Source of the DNA: Hyphomicrobiales bacterium
GTDB taxonomy: Bacteria > Pseudomonadota > Alphaproteobacteria > SPJN01
Direction of reading: 5' to 3'
NCBI GenBank assembly: GCA_006844605.1
Contig: SPJN01000006.1
Location: 29,419 to 93,418, forward strand
DNA: 64,000 nt
Shown piece after piece: positions 11,600-20,543 of this stretch; positions within the stretch are counted from its first letter, which is position 1; each line of letters begins with the position of its first letter. The position numbers and the translations under genes are program-made. The notes below the pieces were generated by a model that made no database searches, was not told the DNA's origin, and saw only the letters and a program-made list of their open reading frames with translations.

Positions 11600-12040
11600 C
11601 TAACGCTCTGCCACCAGCGCCTTGGCTGCGGCGGTTTGCGCAGGCTCTACAGCGCGTTCATCAAGCGTTTTTCGAATCGTTTCAAACAATAAATCACGGT
11701 CTGCTTCTGTAACCTGTTGTGATTCGAGCAAACGGGTCACCGTTTCACGCCAATAATCCCGTTCCGCCCTGATCAAGCGTGCCTCACGCCCAGCATCATG
11801 CAATGGCGGTTGGGCCGCTGGGCGCCCTCGCGAACGGGTCAGAATTGTCCACAAAGTCAGCATCAGCACTGTTGGCACAAGCCCCGTGACGGCAAGCCGG
11901 GCTGCCTCGTCAAAACGGGGGGCGAGGCCGATCAGCGGTGCCAGCCGGTCTGGCCGGACGAAAATATCCAGCAGCTCAAACGTCAAAACCGCAAAGGGGG
12001 CCGCAATCAAACAAAGCACCAAAAACAGTAACACCCGCAT
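11600..12040 (-). CDS. Hypothetical membrane protein with cytoplasmic coiled tail
   Basis: A 146-aa protein of unrecognised family. Residues 2-25 and about 50-67 form two hydrophobic segments; the rest is charged and helical, with heptad-like spacing in RAERDYWRETVTRLLESQ and a C-terminus rich in Ala and Glu. A TTG three bases upstream (12043) is possible, but ATG at 12038-12040 with the AGGA stretch just before it is preferred. It lies alone between tRNA-Asp and tRNA-Val on the same strand. The low number of rare codons and its steady G+C suggest a real gene, but function is unknown. Confidence 0.6.
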   Translation of the reverse strand: MRVLLFLVLCLIAAPFAVLTFELLDIFVRPDRLAPLIGLAPRFDEAARLAVTGLVPTVLMLTLWTILTRSRGRPAAQPPLHDAGREARLIRAERDYWRETVTRLLESQQVTEADRDLLFETIRKTLDERAVEPAQTAAAKALVAER

Positions 12041-12162
12041 CAATCCTATCCCTCATCTCGTCAGACGACCTGACTATGCCATAAAACAGCCATCACGCAA
12101 CGGGCACGTGATTCGCGAGTTTTAACGAAGTGTGGGGGAATTTGGGGGAACTTTGAAGGAAA

Positions 12163-12238
12163 TGGTGGGCGGTGACAGGCTCGAACTGCCGACCCTCTCG
12201 GTGTAAACGAGATGCTCTCCCAACTGAGCTAACCGCCC
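12163..12238 (-). tRNA. tRNA-Val (UAC)
   Basis: Minus strand. Acceptor GGGCGGT pairs perfectly with ACCGCCC, discriminator A and encoded CCA at 12163-12165. The anticodon loop TTTACAC between TCTCG and CGAGA gives anticodon TAC; the T loop is TTCGAGC. This position between hupB and nuo is common in Alphaproteobacteria. Confidence 0.95.
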
Positions 12239-12386
12239 CCCTTCCTTAAAGGGTGGCTCTGCATAAGACTGTTTGACCGTTCTGGCAAGCCCCCGCTTGC
12301 CCCCCGCGGCGTTTTTGCCCTGCTTCAGCGCAAATATATCCTGTGACCACGCCGTTTTGCGATATCGCAGCACAGGCACTGCCCCA

Positions 12387-12426
12387 CAAAAGAAAAACCA
12401 CCCGCGCCCGATTGGAACGCAGGTGG
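12387..12426 (-). terminator. Intrinsic terminator of hupB
   Basis: On the minus strand, CCACCTGCG (from 12426) pairs with CGCGGGTGG (to 12398), nine pairs with one G-U, around an 11-base loop, followed directly by TTTTTCTTTT. It lies 28 bp after the hupB stop. Confidence 0.85.
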
Positions 12427-12453
12427 CTTTCAGAATGCCGATTCGGCGCAGTA

Positions 12454-12729
12454 TTACTTGTTTACTGCGTCCTTCATGGCCTTACCGGCCTTGAACTTGG
12501 CCTGGGTTGAGGCCGGAATCTGGATCGCTTCACCGGTGCGCGGGTTACGGCCCGTGCTGGCGGCACGCTGTGATGTTGAGAATGTGCCGAAACCGACAAG
12601 GCGAACTTCGCCGCCACCGGCCAGTGTTTCTGTGATGACGTCGAGCGTTGCATCGACAGCCGCTGTGGCGTCGTTCTTGCTCAGGCTTGATGCATCGGCA
12701 ACAGCAGCAATCAGGTCTTGCTTATTCAT
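12454..12729 (-). CDS. hupB: DNA-binding protein HU
   Basis: Nucleoid-associated HU protein, 91 aa, full length. The N-terminus MNKQDLIAAVADASSLSK and the DNA-wrapping beta-arm GRNPRTGEAIQIPASTQAKF with the conserved Pro at the arm tip are diagnostic. It is monocistronic: a candidate promoter lies about 95 bp upstream and a strong intrinsic terminator follows. HU beside lon is a frequent arrangement in Proteobacteria, consistent with this block being ancestral. Confidence 0.95.
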   Translation of the reverse strand: MNKQDLIAAVADASSLSKNDATAAVDATLDVITETLAGGGEVRLVGFGTFSTSQRAASTGRNPRTGEAIQIPASTQAKFKAGKAMKDAVNK

Positions 12730-12822
12730 AATATAGTTCCCCTAAGCCCTAGGCTTTGTTCAGCGCGGCCCCAAATGAAGGTCAGGCCACTGCGTGTTAA
12801 AAGAATCGCTATGCGCAGCAAA

Positions 12823-12852
12823 ACTGTACTGCCCCGATTTGATGATCGTCAA
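12823..12852 (-). promoter_or_regulatory. Candidate sigma70-type promoter of hupB
   Basis: On the minus strand, TTGACG (12852-12847) and TACAGT (12828-12823) are separated by 18 bases, a good vegetative pair. It would give a 5' leader of about 85-90 nt before hupB. Prediction from sequence only. Confidence 0.4.
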
Positions 12853-12918
12853 AGCAAAAACGGCGCTTTTTTGCGGTTTTTTGGCTTGACGAGGTTCGCC
12901 GCCCCTGCTCGTTACGCG

Positions 12919-12949
12919 CGACTCACGCGGGCGGGAGTGAGTCGTTTTT
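12919..12949 (+). terminator. Plus-oriented terminator-like hairpin with no matching gene
   Basis: CGACTCAC (12919-12926) pairs perfectly with GTGAGTCG (12937-12944) around a 10-base loop, followed by TTTTT at 12945-12949. The U-run exists only in plus-strand RNA, yet no plus-strand gene ends here. It may close a small RNA or an antisense transcript to the hupB leader. Confidence 0.45.
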
Positions 12950-13164
12950 GTCAGCCGCCCGCTTTGCTGCCCGCTGTCGGCTCCGGCCAATGGCCAGCCA
13001 AAGGCCATTTTGTACCCGGTGCCGTCACGTTACCGCGCCCGCTTTTCATCAGGCTGCATCAACAAAAATTGCTGCATTTTTTGCATTTTCTTGGTAAAAA
13101 TGATGGATAGACGGTTTCTTTCCGTCGGGCTTGCCGCTGGCTTTTGCAATGTCAACGCAACTGA

Positions 13165-13821
13165 CTAAACCGTGAAATCAGGCGGGGTCAGGCCATTGCT
13201 GCGCAGAAAAGCGCCCATCGGGGTCAGTACCTTGTTCACTGCCGGGCGGGCCGTAATGCGCTGACGCCAGCTAGACAGGCGGGCATGATCAGGCCCCAAA
13301 TCGGCCCCCAAGAACACGGCAAAATAATGCGCCATGATAAAGGCGATATCGGCATAGCTATAGGTGTCCCCCGCCATATAGCTGCGGGTGGCAAGCTGCC
13401 CCTCAACCTCATCATAATAGGCGATGATGCCCGCCTTTTCCGCCAATGCCGCCGCCCCCTTGGGGTCACCTACCAGCCCCATCAGGCTGATCACATGGGG
13501 GAAAAAGATTTCGTCTGACCGCAATTCCATCAAACGGGCCTCAGCCCTTGGTGCGGGTGCTGCGGGCCACAGGGCGGGGTCAGGGCAGACGGTTTCCAGA
13601 TATTCAAATATCTGGGTGGAATCAAAAACCTCGACCCCATCATCCAGCAGAACGGGCACCTGTCCCTTGGGGTTGATGCGCACAACATCGGGGTGCTTCG
13701 GCTCATACAGGGTTTTAAGGGTAAAGGGCACATGCGTAACCTCGCACGCCACCCCTTTTTCAGCCACGGCGATTTCCGCCTTGGCGCCAAACATACTTAA
13801 AGGGCCGGACAATAATTTCAT
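13165..13821 (-). CDS. Glutathione S-transferase family protein
   Basis: Cytosolic GST fold, 218 aa. The thioredoxin-like N-terminal domain (about residues 1-80) has the cis-proline motif in GQVPVLLDDG and the glutathione gamma-glutamyl contact region DSTQIFEYLE; the all-helical C-terminal domain includes the N-capping aspartate motif in YSYADIAFIMAHYF. The catalytic residue is probably the Ser in PLSMFGAK. The gene starts only 21 bp after the lon stop on the same strand, so it may be co-expressed with the protease; it resembles the stringent-starvation/beta-like GSTs, but no specific substrate can be inferred. Confidence 0.85.
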   Translation of the reverse strand: MKLLSGPLSMFGAKAEIAVAEKGVACEVTHVPFTLKTLYEPKHPDVVRINPKGQVPVLLDDGVEVFDSTQIFEYLETVCPDPALWPAAPAPRAEARLMELRSDEIFFPHVISLMGLVGDPKGAAALAEKAGIIAYYDEVEGQLATRSYMAGDTYSYADIAFIMAHYFAVFLGADLGPDHARLSSWRQRITARPAVNKVLTPMGAFLRSNGLTPPDFTV

Positions 13822-13842
13822 GATCCGGCCCCTTGGTAATTT

Positions 13843-16269
13843 TTAGTGTGTTATCGCAGTTGCTGCGCCCTTGGCCTTGTCGGTCAAGATCGGCTCCACC
13901 GGTTCTTCCCACTCAACAGGTTCCGGCGCGCGGACAAGTGCATGTTTCAGCACTTCGTCAACATCCGCCACGGGAATGATGGTCAGGCCGTTTTTCACAT
14001 TGTCAGGAATGTCGGCCAAGTCCTTTTCATTGTCCTTGGGGATCAAGACGGTTTGCAAACCACCACGCAGAGCTGCCAACAGCTTTTCTTTCAAGCCACC
14101 GATGGGCAGCACCCGACCACGCAAGGTGACTTCACCCGTCATGGCGACTTCCTTGCGCACAGGAATGCCTGTCAGCACCGACACAATAGACGTGACCATG
14201 CCGATACCCGCAGACGGACCATCCTTTGGCGTTGCCCCTTCGGGCACGTGAACATGGATGTCACGTTTTTCAAAGGTGGGCGGCGTCACACCGATGCTGA
14301 GGGATTTTGACCGCACATAGGATGCGGCGGCCTGAATGGATTCCTGCATCACATCGCCCAGCTTACCGGTGGTGGTCATCTTACCCTTGCCGGGCAGCAT
14401 GACGGATTCGATCTGCAGCAATTCCCCGCCGACCTCAGTCCAGGCCAAGCCGGTGACAACACCGATCAAATCTTCTTCCTCTGCCATGCCAAAGCGGAAG
14501 CGCGGCACCCCGGCAAACTTTTCAAGATTGCGCATGGTGACGGCAACTTTTTTCTTCTGCGGGTCTTCGACCAACTGGCGGGTCGCCTTACGCACAAGAT
14601 TGGCAATCTCGCGTTCCAGATTACGCACCCCTGCCTCTCGCGTATAGCGGCGCACAAGGTCACGCAATGCCTCGTCAGAGACTGAGAATTCAGTCTTTTT
14701 CAGACCGTGATCCTTGACCTGTTTTTCAACCAGATGACGTTTGGCAATTTCAACCTTTTCGTCTTCGGTGTAACCGGGCAGACGAATGATCTCCATCCGG
14801 TCCAGCAAGGGTTGCGGCATGTTGAGGGAGTTTGCCGTGGTGATGAACATCACGTCCGACAGGTCGTAATCCACCTCAAGATAATGGTCACCAAAGCTGG
14901 CGTTCTGTTCGGGGTCCAACACCTCAAGCAGGGCCGATGACGGGTCGCCACGGAAGTCCTGACCCAGCTTGTCAATCTCGTCCAACAAGAACAGCGGATT
15001 GACGTGCTTTGCCTTTTTCATGGACTGGATGATCTTACCGGGCATGGAGCCGATATAGGTCCGGCGGTGGCCACGGATCTCAGCCTCGTCCCGCACACCG
15101 CCAAGGGACATGCGCACAAACTCGCGCCCTGTTGCATCAGCGATAGACCGGCCAAGCGACGTCTTACCAACACCGGGCGGGCCAACAAGGCACAGGATCG
15201 GGCCTTTCAGCTTTTTGGCGCGGGACTGCACCGCAAGATATTCCAGAATACGTTCTTTGACTTTTTCAAGCCCATAATGGTCATGATCAAGCGTTTTGGC
15301 TGCTTCCTTAATATCCTTTTTGGTGCGGCTTTTCTTGCCCCACGGAATACCAAGCAGCCAATCCAGATAGTTCCGCACGACCGAGCTTTCCGCTGACATC
15401 GGGCTCATCTGTTTCAGCTTACGCAGCTCAGACTCACCCTTTTCACGGGCTTCTTTTGACAGCTTGGTGTCAGCCAGCATGGTTTCATATTCGGAAAGGT
15501 CGTCGCCTTCTTCGCCATGGCCCAGCTCTTTCTGAATCGCCTTGAGCTGTTCGTTCAAATAATATTCGCGCTGGGTCTTTTCCATCTGGTTCTTGACCCG
15601 GCTTTTGATTGATTTCTCAACCTGCAGCACGCTGATTTCGCCTTCCATCATGGCGTAGACACGTTCCAGCCGCTGATAGACAGATTCAATTTCAAGCAAT
15701 TCCTGCTTTTCAGCCAATTTGATCGCAAGGTGCGAGGCAACCGTATCTGCCAGCTTGGCCGGGTCATCAATCTGGTTGATGGACACCAGCACCTCAGGCG
15801 GGGTTTTCTTGTTCAGCTTCACATAGGATTCGAAATGCGAAACGACGGTCCGGCTCAACGCCTCAACCTCATCACCGGCGGTATCAGCCTCGGCAATAAT
15901 GTCGGCCTCAGCCTCGTAAAAGGCAGTGCGGTCTGTGAACTCACGAATACGAACGCGGGCCACCCCTTCGATCAACACCTTCACGGTGCCGTCAGGCAGC
16001 TTCAGCAATTGCAGGACAGAGGCAAGCGTACCAACCTCGTAAATATCCTCAGGGGACGGATCATCAGCCGCCGCATCCTTTTGGGTGGCGAGCAGGATTT
16101 TCTTATCCGACTTCATGACGTCTTCAAGCGCCTTGACCGATTTTTCACGGCCCACGAACAAAGGCACGATCATGTGGGGGAACACCACAATGTCACGCAA
16201 AGGCAATACGGGATAGATGCCGTTTTCAGGCAATTCTTCTGTTTCGACCGTTTCGTTTTCGTTGCTCAT
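13843..16269 (-). CDS. lon: ATP-dependent protease Lon
   Basis: Cytosolic AAA+ serine protease that degrades misfolded and regulatory proteins, 808 aa (normal LonA length). The N-terminal substrate domain begins at [15 protein letters not shown]; the AAA+ module has Walker [10 protein letters not shown] and Walker [10 protein letters not shown]; the protease domain has the Ser686-Lys729 dyad in PKDGPSAG and GGLKEK. The block clpP-clpX-lon-hupB is a classical bacterial order. A 226-bp gap separates it from clpX and holds an RpoH-like promoter, so it can be transcribed independently. The acidic last 25 residues are variable. Confidence 0.98.
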   Translation of the reverse strand: MSNENETVETEELPENGIYPVLPLRDIVVFPHMIVPLFVGREKSVKALEDVMKSDKKILLATQKDAAADDPSPEDIYEVGTLASVLQLLKLPDGTVKVLIEGVARVRIREFTDRTAFYEAEADIIAEADTAGDEVEALSRTVVSHFESYVKLNKKTPPEVLVSINQIDDPAKLADTVASHLAIKLAEKQELLEIESVYQRLERVYAMMEGEISVLQVEKSIKSRVKNQMEKTQREYYLNEQLKAIQKELGHGEEGDDLSEYETMLADTKLSKEAREKGESELRKLKQMSPMSAESSVVRNYLDWLLGIPWGKKSRTKKDIKEAAKTLDHDHYGLEKVKERILEYLAVQSRAKKLKGPILCLVGPPGVGKTSLGRSIADATGREFVRMSLGGVRDEAEIRGHRRTYIGSMPGKIIQSMKKAKHVNPLFLLDEIDKLGQDFRGDPSSALLEVLDPEQNASFGDHYLEVDYDLSDVMFITTANSLNMPQPLLDRMEIIRLPGYTEDEKVEIAKRHLVEKQVKDHGLKKTEFSVSDEALRDLVRRYTREAGVRNLEREIANLVRKATRQLVEDPQKKKVAVTMRNLEKFAGVPRFRFGMAEEEDLIGVVTGLAWTEVGGELLQIESVMLPGKGKMTTTGKLGDVMQESIQAAASYVRSKSLSIGVTPPTFEKRDIHVHVPEGATPKDGPSAGIGMVTSIVSVLTGIPVRKEVAMTGEVTLRGRVLPIGGLKEKLLAALRGGLQTVLIPKDNEKDLADIPDNVKNGLTIIPVADVDEVLKHALVRAPEPVEWEEPVEPILTDKAKGAATAITH

Positions 16270-16423
16270 AATCTTCGTCTACTCACTTAGCCAATCAGCA
16301 CCGTCCGCAATGGGCAGCCCGGTACGGATTGCATTGACGTCAAGGTTTCAGGCTATGCCGCATCGATAAGTACGGCCCTAAAGGCAAACACGATCAATAG
16401 CCCGATCAAAGGTCTGTCTAGTA

Positions 16424-16453
16424 TAGATGGGGGGCGAACCGCCCCAAATCAAG
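16424..16453 (-). promoter_or_regulatory. Candidate heat-shock (RpoH-type) promoter of lon
   Basis: Minus strand: CTTGAT (16453-16448), 15 bases, then CCCCATCTA (16432-16424), close to the CTTGAA-N13/14-CCCCATTTA pattern of sigma32 promoters. It lies about 155-160 bp before the lon ATG. The spacer itself forms a GGGGCG-gtt-CGCCCC hairpin. lon is heat-shock controlled in many bacteria, which supports the call, but a similar CTTGAC...CCCATCTT pair upstream of lipB shows that chance matches occur. Confidence 0.45.
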
Positions 16454-16495
16454 CCGCTGCGACGGAATCAGTCGATTCCGAAATACCTTTTCAGA

Positions 16496-17764
16496 TCAGG
16501 CGGTTGACCCAATATCTTCAGACTTTTCCGCATAGATATAAAGCGGCTGCGACCCGGTTTCGACGGTTTCCGCATTGACCACCACTTCTTCGACGCCTTC
16601 CAATGACGGCAGGTCATACATGGTGTCCAGCAGGATACCTTCCATGATGGAACGCAGGCCACGGGCACCGGTCTTACGGGCGATGGCCTTGCGGGCGATG
16701 GCACCCAGCGCATCTTCTGCGAAGGTCAGTTGCACATCTTCCATCCCGAACAATTGCTGATACTGCTTGGTCAGCGCATTCTTCGGACGGGTCAGAATTT
16801 CTTTAAGCGCCTCTTCATCAAGGTCGGTCAATGTGGCGATCACCGGCAGACGGCCAACAAATTCAGGGATCAACCCGAACTTGACCAAATCATCAGGCTC
16901 AAGCTCCATCAACAACTCACCAACACGGCGATCATCAGGTGACTTCACATCAGCGCCGAAACCGATCGAGGTACTGTCGCCACGACCTGAAATCACCTTG
17001 TCGAGCCCAGCAAAGGCACCGCCAACGATGAACAGGATGTTGGTCGTATCAACCTGCAGGAATTCCTGCTGCGGGTGCTTGCGCCCCCCTTGCGGCGGTA
17101 CAGAGGCAACCGTGCCTTCCATAATTTTCAACAGGGCCTGCTGCACCCCCTCGCCCGATACGTCACGGGTGATGGACGGGTTGTCAGACTTGCGGCTGAT
17201 CTTATCCACTTCGTCGATATAGACGATGCCGCGCTGGGCGCGTTCGACATTATAGTCAGCAGATTGCAGCAGCTTCAAAATGATGTTTTCAACGTCTTCA
17301 CCCACATAACCCGCTTCGGTCAATGTGGTGGCGTCCGCCATGGTGAAGGGCACGTCCAGAATACGCGCCAATGTCTGCGCGAGCAGCGTCTTACCGCAAC
17401 CGGTCGGACCGACCAGCAGGATATTGGACTTGGCCAATTCCACTTCCGATGATTTCGGGTCGTGGTTCAAACGCTTATAGTGATTATGCACAGCAACTGA
17501 CAGCACGCGCTTGGCCACTGACTGACCGATGACGTAATCGTCCAGCACCTGACAGATTTCCGCCGGGGCGGGCACGCCTGCGCTTGATTTGACAACGGCG
17601 GACTTGTGCTCCTCGCGGATGATATCCATGCACAACTCAACGCATTCGTCACAGATAAAGACCGTAGGCCCGGCAATCAGCTTGCGCACTTCATGTTGGC
17701 TTTTACCGCAGAAGGAGCAGTAAAGCGTATTTTTAGAGTCGCTACCTGAAGTCTTGTCTGTCAT
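16496..17764 (-). CDS. clpX: ATP-dependent Clp protease ATP-binding subunit ClpX
   Basis: AAA+ unfoldase that feeds ClpP and, in Alphaproteobacteria, degrades cell-cycle regulators. The N-terminal zinc-binding domain has Cys16, 19, 38 and 41; Walker A is GPTGCGKT, Walker [11 protein letters not shown], and the pore loop GYVGEDVE is intact. 422 aa, as usual. The frame could start at a GTG one codon upstream, but ATG at 17762-17764 has AAAGGA eight bases before it. A 232-bp gap to clpP contains a 20-bp dyad and a DnaA box. Confidence 0.98.
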   Translation of the reverse strand: MTDKTSGSDSKNTLYCSFCGKSQHEVRKLIAGPTVFICDECVELCMDIIREEHKSAVVKSSAGVPAPAEICQVLDDYVIGQSVAKRVLSVAVHNHYKRLNHDPKSSEVELAKSNILLVGPTGCGKTLLAQTLARILDVPFTMADATTLTEAGYVGEDVENIILKLLQSADYNVERAQRGIVYIDEVDKISRKSDNPSITRDVSGEGVQQALLKIMEGTVASVPPQGGRKHPQQEFLQVDTTNILFIVGGAFAGLDKVISGRGDSTSIGFGADVKSPDDRRVGELLMELEPDDLVKFGLIPEFVGRLPVIATLTDLDEEALKEILTRPKNALTKQYQQLFGMEDVQLTFAEDALGAIARKAIARKTGARGLRSIMEGILLDTMYDLPSLEGVEEVVVNAETVETGSQPLYIYAEKSEDIGSTA

Positions 17765-17839
17765 CACTCAAATCCTTTCGGCCACATTTGCCGATATCAA
17801 CGTATCAGCGGGCATGGGGCGGCCCAAAATGTCTTTACC

Positions 17840-17859
17840 TGTTCATACGAGCATGAACA
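17840..17859. promoter_or_regulatory. Perfect 20-bp dyad upstream of clpX
   Basis: TGTTCAT and ATGAACA form a perfect inverted repeat around a 6-base centre, 76 bp before the clpX start. No U-run follows on either strand, so it looks more like a protein-binding site than a terminator. It is not the alphaproteobacterial LexA box, which is a direct GTTC-N7-GTTC repeat. Confidence 0.4.
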
Positions 17860-17889
17860 GACTGACCCGATCAAGCGCGTATCGCCCGA

Positions 17890-17898
17890 TTATCCACA
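17890..17898 (+). promoter_or_regulatory. Consensus DnaA box in the clpP-clpX gap
   Basis: TTATCCACA matches the high-affinity DnaA box exactly. There is one copy only, with no cluster or AT-rich unwinding region, so this is not an origin. An exact 9-mer of this kind is expected by chance roughly once in two such windows, so a regulatory role is only possible. Confidence 0.3.
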
Positions 17899-17996
17899 AC
17901 AAATAGGCAATATAAGGCCAATTTGACCCTTAATCTGTCCCAATCGACCTTTTATTCCGGCCAATCAGGACAAATTCAGCGGGTTTAGCGCGGTTT

Positions 17997-18623
17997 TCAG
18001 CCTTCGGAGGCTGATTCGGGGCGCTTTTCATAGATTTCGTCAATCAAACCGAACTCTTTCGCCTCTTCCGGGCTCATGAAGCGGTCACGCTCCAGCGTTT
18101 CGGCGATGACATCCATCGTCTGACCTGTGTGTTTGGCATAAATGCCGTTCAACTTCTCACGCACTTTCAGGATTTCCTGCGCCTGAATGTGAATATCTGT
18201 TGCCTGGCCCTGCGCGCCGCCGGACGGCTGATGCACCATGATACGGGCGTTGGGGGTTGAGAAACGCATCCCCTCCTCACCGGCGGCCAGCAAAAGCGAC
18301 CCCATTGAACACGCCTGCCCGGAACATACAGTGGCAACAGGGCTGCGGATGTATTGCATCGTGTCATAGATCGCCAGACCGGATGTCACCACCCCACCGG
18401 GTGAGTTGATGTACATATAGATCTCTTTCTTGGGGTTTTCAGCTTCCAAGAACAGCAACTGCGCCTGCAACAGGCCGGCCATCATGTCTTCGACCTGACC
18501 GCTGACAAACACGATCCGCTGTTTGAGCAGCAGCGAATAAATATCATAGGCACGCTCGCCCCGGCTGGTCTGTTCGACCACCATCGGGACAAGGCCGCTC
18601 ATCATCTGTATCGGGTCTTGCAT
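17997..18623 (-). CDS. clpP: ATP-dependent Clp protease proteolytic subunit ClpP
   Basis: Tetradecameric serine protease working with ClpX. From the start chosen here the catalytic triad is Ser106 (GQACSMGS), His131 (MVHQPSGG) and Asp180 ([12 protein letters not shown]); 208 aa. An ATG six bases upstream (18629) lies almost on top of the AGGAG site, while the ATG at 18621-18623 is seven bases from it, so the shorter form MQDPIQMM is preferred. It follows tig by about 210 bp, with a hairpin in between. Confidence 0.98.
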   Translation of the reverse strand: MQDPIQMMSGLVPMVVEQTSRGERAYDIYSLLLKQRIVFVSGQVEDMMAGLLQAQLLFLEAENPKKEIYMYINSPGGVVTSGLAIYDTMQYIRSPVATVCSGQACSMGSLLLAAGEEGMRFSTPNARIMVHQPSGGAQGQATDIHIQAQEILKVREKLNGIYAKHTGQTMDVIAETLERDRFMSPEEAKEFGLIDEIYEKRPESASEG

Positions 18624-18691
18624 AGTCATGCTCCTGAGAAAGTCCGCGCCCGAACGGGCCAGCGGATCAAATCGAAATCTATACTGCTAAA

Positions 18692-18748
18692 CATAATAAG
18701 ACCCCGCCATCTTGCAAGTGCCCATGACACTTTTAGGACGACGGGGTC
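18692..18748 (-). terminator. Candidate terminator/attenuator between tig and clpP
   Basis: On the minus strand GACCCCG (from 18748) pairs with CGGGGTC (to 18700), enclosing an inner AAGTG/CACTT hairpin, and is followed by TTATTATGTTT. The plus strand also has a T-rich stretch after it (GCATTATTTTT). It may end most tig transcripts; the U-run is interrupted, so strength is uncertain. Confidence 0.4.
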
Positions 18749-18835
18749 GCATTATTTTTGATCACTTGAAAATCAGGCGGCTCGACAATGCGGTTAAGAG
18801 GTGCCGAAACCCGATTTTAGTGAAAATGATCGCAA

Positions 18836-20182
18836 TTAGATCACTTCATCATCATCAAGAGGTGCCTTCAGCTCTTCCTCTGTCACGGTTTTTTCCGTCA
18901 CTGTGGCTAGCTCAAGCACGTAATCGACAACTTTTTCTTCAATCAACGGCGCACGCAGCTGGGCAGCTGCCTGCGGGTCTTTGCTGTAGAATTCAAAAAC
19001 CTGCTGTTCTTGACCCGGGAAATTACGGGCCTGTTGGAAGATGGCCTGTGTCAACTCTTCCTGAGTGACTTCGATATTGGCTTTACGGCCAATCTCTGCC
19101 AGGGCAAGGCCAAGACGCACACGCCGTTCGGCGATGGTCTTATACTCTTCCTTATACTCATCCTCTGACTTTTCCATGTCGTCAAAGGTTTTGCTTTCAT
19201 GTTCCATTTGGTGTTCGAACTGATGCCAGATCTGGTGGAATTCAGCATCCAGCAGCCCTTCGGGCACTTCGAACTTCATGGCACCATCCAGCTGATCGAG
19301 CAAATCGCGCTTCAGCTTTTCACGGCTGAAGGAACCAAACTCACCTTCGACCTGTTCTTTCAAACGGCCTGTCAGTTCTTCCAGATTTTCCATGCCGAAA
19401 TTCTTGGCGAATTCGTCATCGATCACTGTGTCCATCGGTGACTGTACGGCGTTGACCTTACAGGCAAACACAGCATCATTACCGGCCAAATGTTCTGCCT
19501 GATAGTCTTCAGGGAACGTCACTTTGACTTCGGGCTCATCACCAACTTTTACGCCGACCAACTGGTCTTCGAAACCGGGGATGAAGCTGTTGGAACCCAG
19601 CACAAGGTTCACACCTTCGGCTGAACCACCTTCGAAGGCTTCGCCATCAACGGTACCAACAAAGTCAATATTGACCTGATCATTGGTTTCGGCGGCGGCA
19701 CCTTCGTCACGATCCTCGAAAGACCGCTGACCGTCGGCCAGCTGCTGCAAACGCTTCTGCACTTCTTCGTCAGAAACTTCAGCAACCTGCTTTTCAAGTG
19801 TAACGGTACTGAAATCAAGCTCCGGCACGTCGGGCAGTGTTTCCAGTTTGATGGTGAATTCTACGTCTTCACCTTCCTTGGGGCCTGTGAAGCCTTCACC
19901 GAAATCAAGGTCGGGCTGCATGGCGGGACGCAATTCGCGTTCTTCCAAAGTGGTCTGCATGGCGTTCTGCAACACTTCTTGGAACACTTCGTTCAACAGG
20001 CTGTCACCAAAGCGTTGCTTAACCACCTGTTCCGGGACCTTACCGGGACGGAAGCCGGGCAGCTTGATCTGGTCCTTAACTTCGGCGATTTTGGCATCAA
20101 CCTTGGCCGCGATTTCCGCAGCAGGCAGGGTGATTTTCAATTCGTGTTTCAGCCCTTCGGCTGATACTTCGGTGACGTTCAT
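18836..20182 (-). CDS. tig: Trigger factor
   Basis: Ribosome-bound chaperone and peptidyl-prolyl isomerase. Domain order is normal: the ribosome-binding tail with PGFRPGKVPEQVVKQRFG (about residues 38-55), the FKBP-like domain around DQVNIDFVGTVDGEAFEGG, and the helical C-terminal chaperone domain. An in-frame ATG at 20233 would add 17 residues but begins right beside tRNA-Leu; the start MNVTEVSAEG at 20182 aligns with other trigger factors and has GAAGTGAG upstream. Length 448 aa. Its Glu/Asp-rich end is usual. Confidence 0.96.
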   Translation of the reverse strand: MNVTEVSAEGLKHELKITLPAAEIAAKVDAKIAEVKDQIKLPGFRPGKVPEQVVKQRFGDSLLNEVFQEVLQNAMQTTLEERELRPAMQPDLDFGEGFTGPKEGEDVEFTIKLETLPDVPELDFSTVTLEKQVAEVSDEEVQKRLQQLADGQRSFEDRDEGAAAETNDQVNIDFVGTVDGEAFEGGSAEGVNLVLGSNSFIPGFEDQLVGVKVGDEPEVKVTFPEDYQAEHLAGNDAVFACKVNAVQSPMDTVIDDEFAKNFGMENLEELTGRLKEQVEGEFGSFSREKLKRDLLDQLDGAMKFEVPEGLLDAEFHQIWHQFEHQMEHESKTFDDMEKSEDEYKEEYKTIAERRVRLGLALAEIGRKANIEVTQEELTQAIFQQARNFPGQEQQVFEFYSKDPQAAAQLRAPLIEEKVVDYVLELATVTEKTVTEEELKAPLDDDEVI

Positions 20183-20234
20183 TGCGCGTCTCACTTCATC
20201 ATCAAATATCGACAGGGCCTTCTTAACGATCACC

Positions 20235-20319
20235 TGGTGCGGGTGGAGGGACTTGAACCCCCACGCCTTGCGGCACTAGAACCTAAATCTAGCGTGTCTA
20301 CCAATTCCACCACACCCGC
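20235..20319 (-). tRNA. tRNA-Leu (UAG)
   Basis: Minus strand, 85 nt with a long variable arm. Acceptor GCGGGTG pairs with CACCCGC; discriminator A and CCA encoded at 20235-20237; anticodon loop ATTTAGG gives TAG. It lies just upstream of tig, a typical neighbour in Alphaproteobacteria. Confidence 0.95.
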
Positions 20320-20383
20320 GTCGGTGATCTTTGAACAGGCCGGCCCGCTATCCTGATAGACTTGGATAACCGCTACAGCTTGC

Positions 20384-20412
20384 CCAAAACAGAAGGCCGG
20401 GCGAATGCCCGG
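20384..20412 (-). terminator. Candidate terminator downstream of nnr
   Basis: On the minus strand CCGGGC-attc-GCCCGG is followed by CCTTCTGTTTTG. A second small hairpin (GCCCTT-caa-AGGGC) lies just before it. It lies about 130 bp after the nnr stop and before tRNA-Leu. Confidence 0.5.
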
Positions 20413-20543
20413 TGCCCTTTGAAGGGCGGTCTATAGCACCACCCAAAGCGCAACAAAAGCGCCAATTTCAGTAAAAAAGCGCGGCGGAAGGGCACAGCAG
20501 AACCACACCCAACTGCCTAAAGGCCCCCATAGTCGCCAGAATA

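Larger units (their letters stand above)
12730..13164. other. hupB-GST intergenic region
   Basis: A 435-base stretch with no convincing gene. Read on the minus strand it contains the hupB promoter (12823-12852). It also contains A/T-rich inverted segments near 12855-12880, a plus-oriented terminator-like hairpin at 12919-12949, and a short GACGG/CCGTC hairpin at about 13110-13126 downstream of the GST gene. The frame at 12718-13110 on the plus strand has no ribosome site and no family resemblance and is not called. Confidence 0.5.

Noticed and set aside
12718..13110. Plus-strand frame of 130 codons in the hupB-GST gap
   Set aside because: It starts inside hupB antisense, has no ribosome site, and its composition (many Arg, Pro, Ala) is typical of noncoding frames in such DNA.
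17890..17898. DnaA box as evidence of a replication origin
   Set aside because: It is a single box, with no cluster, no A/T-rich unwinding element and no dnaA, hemE or parA neighbour.
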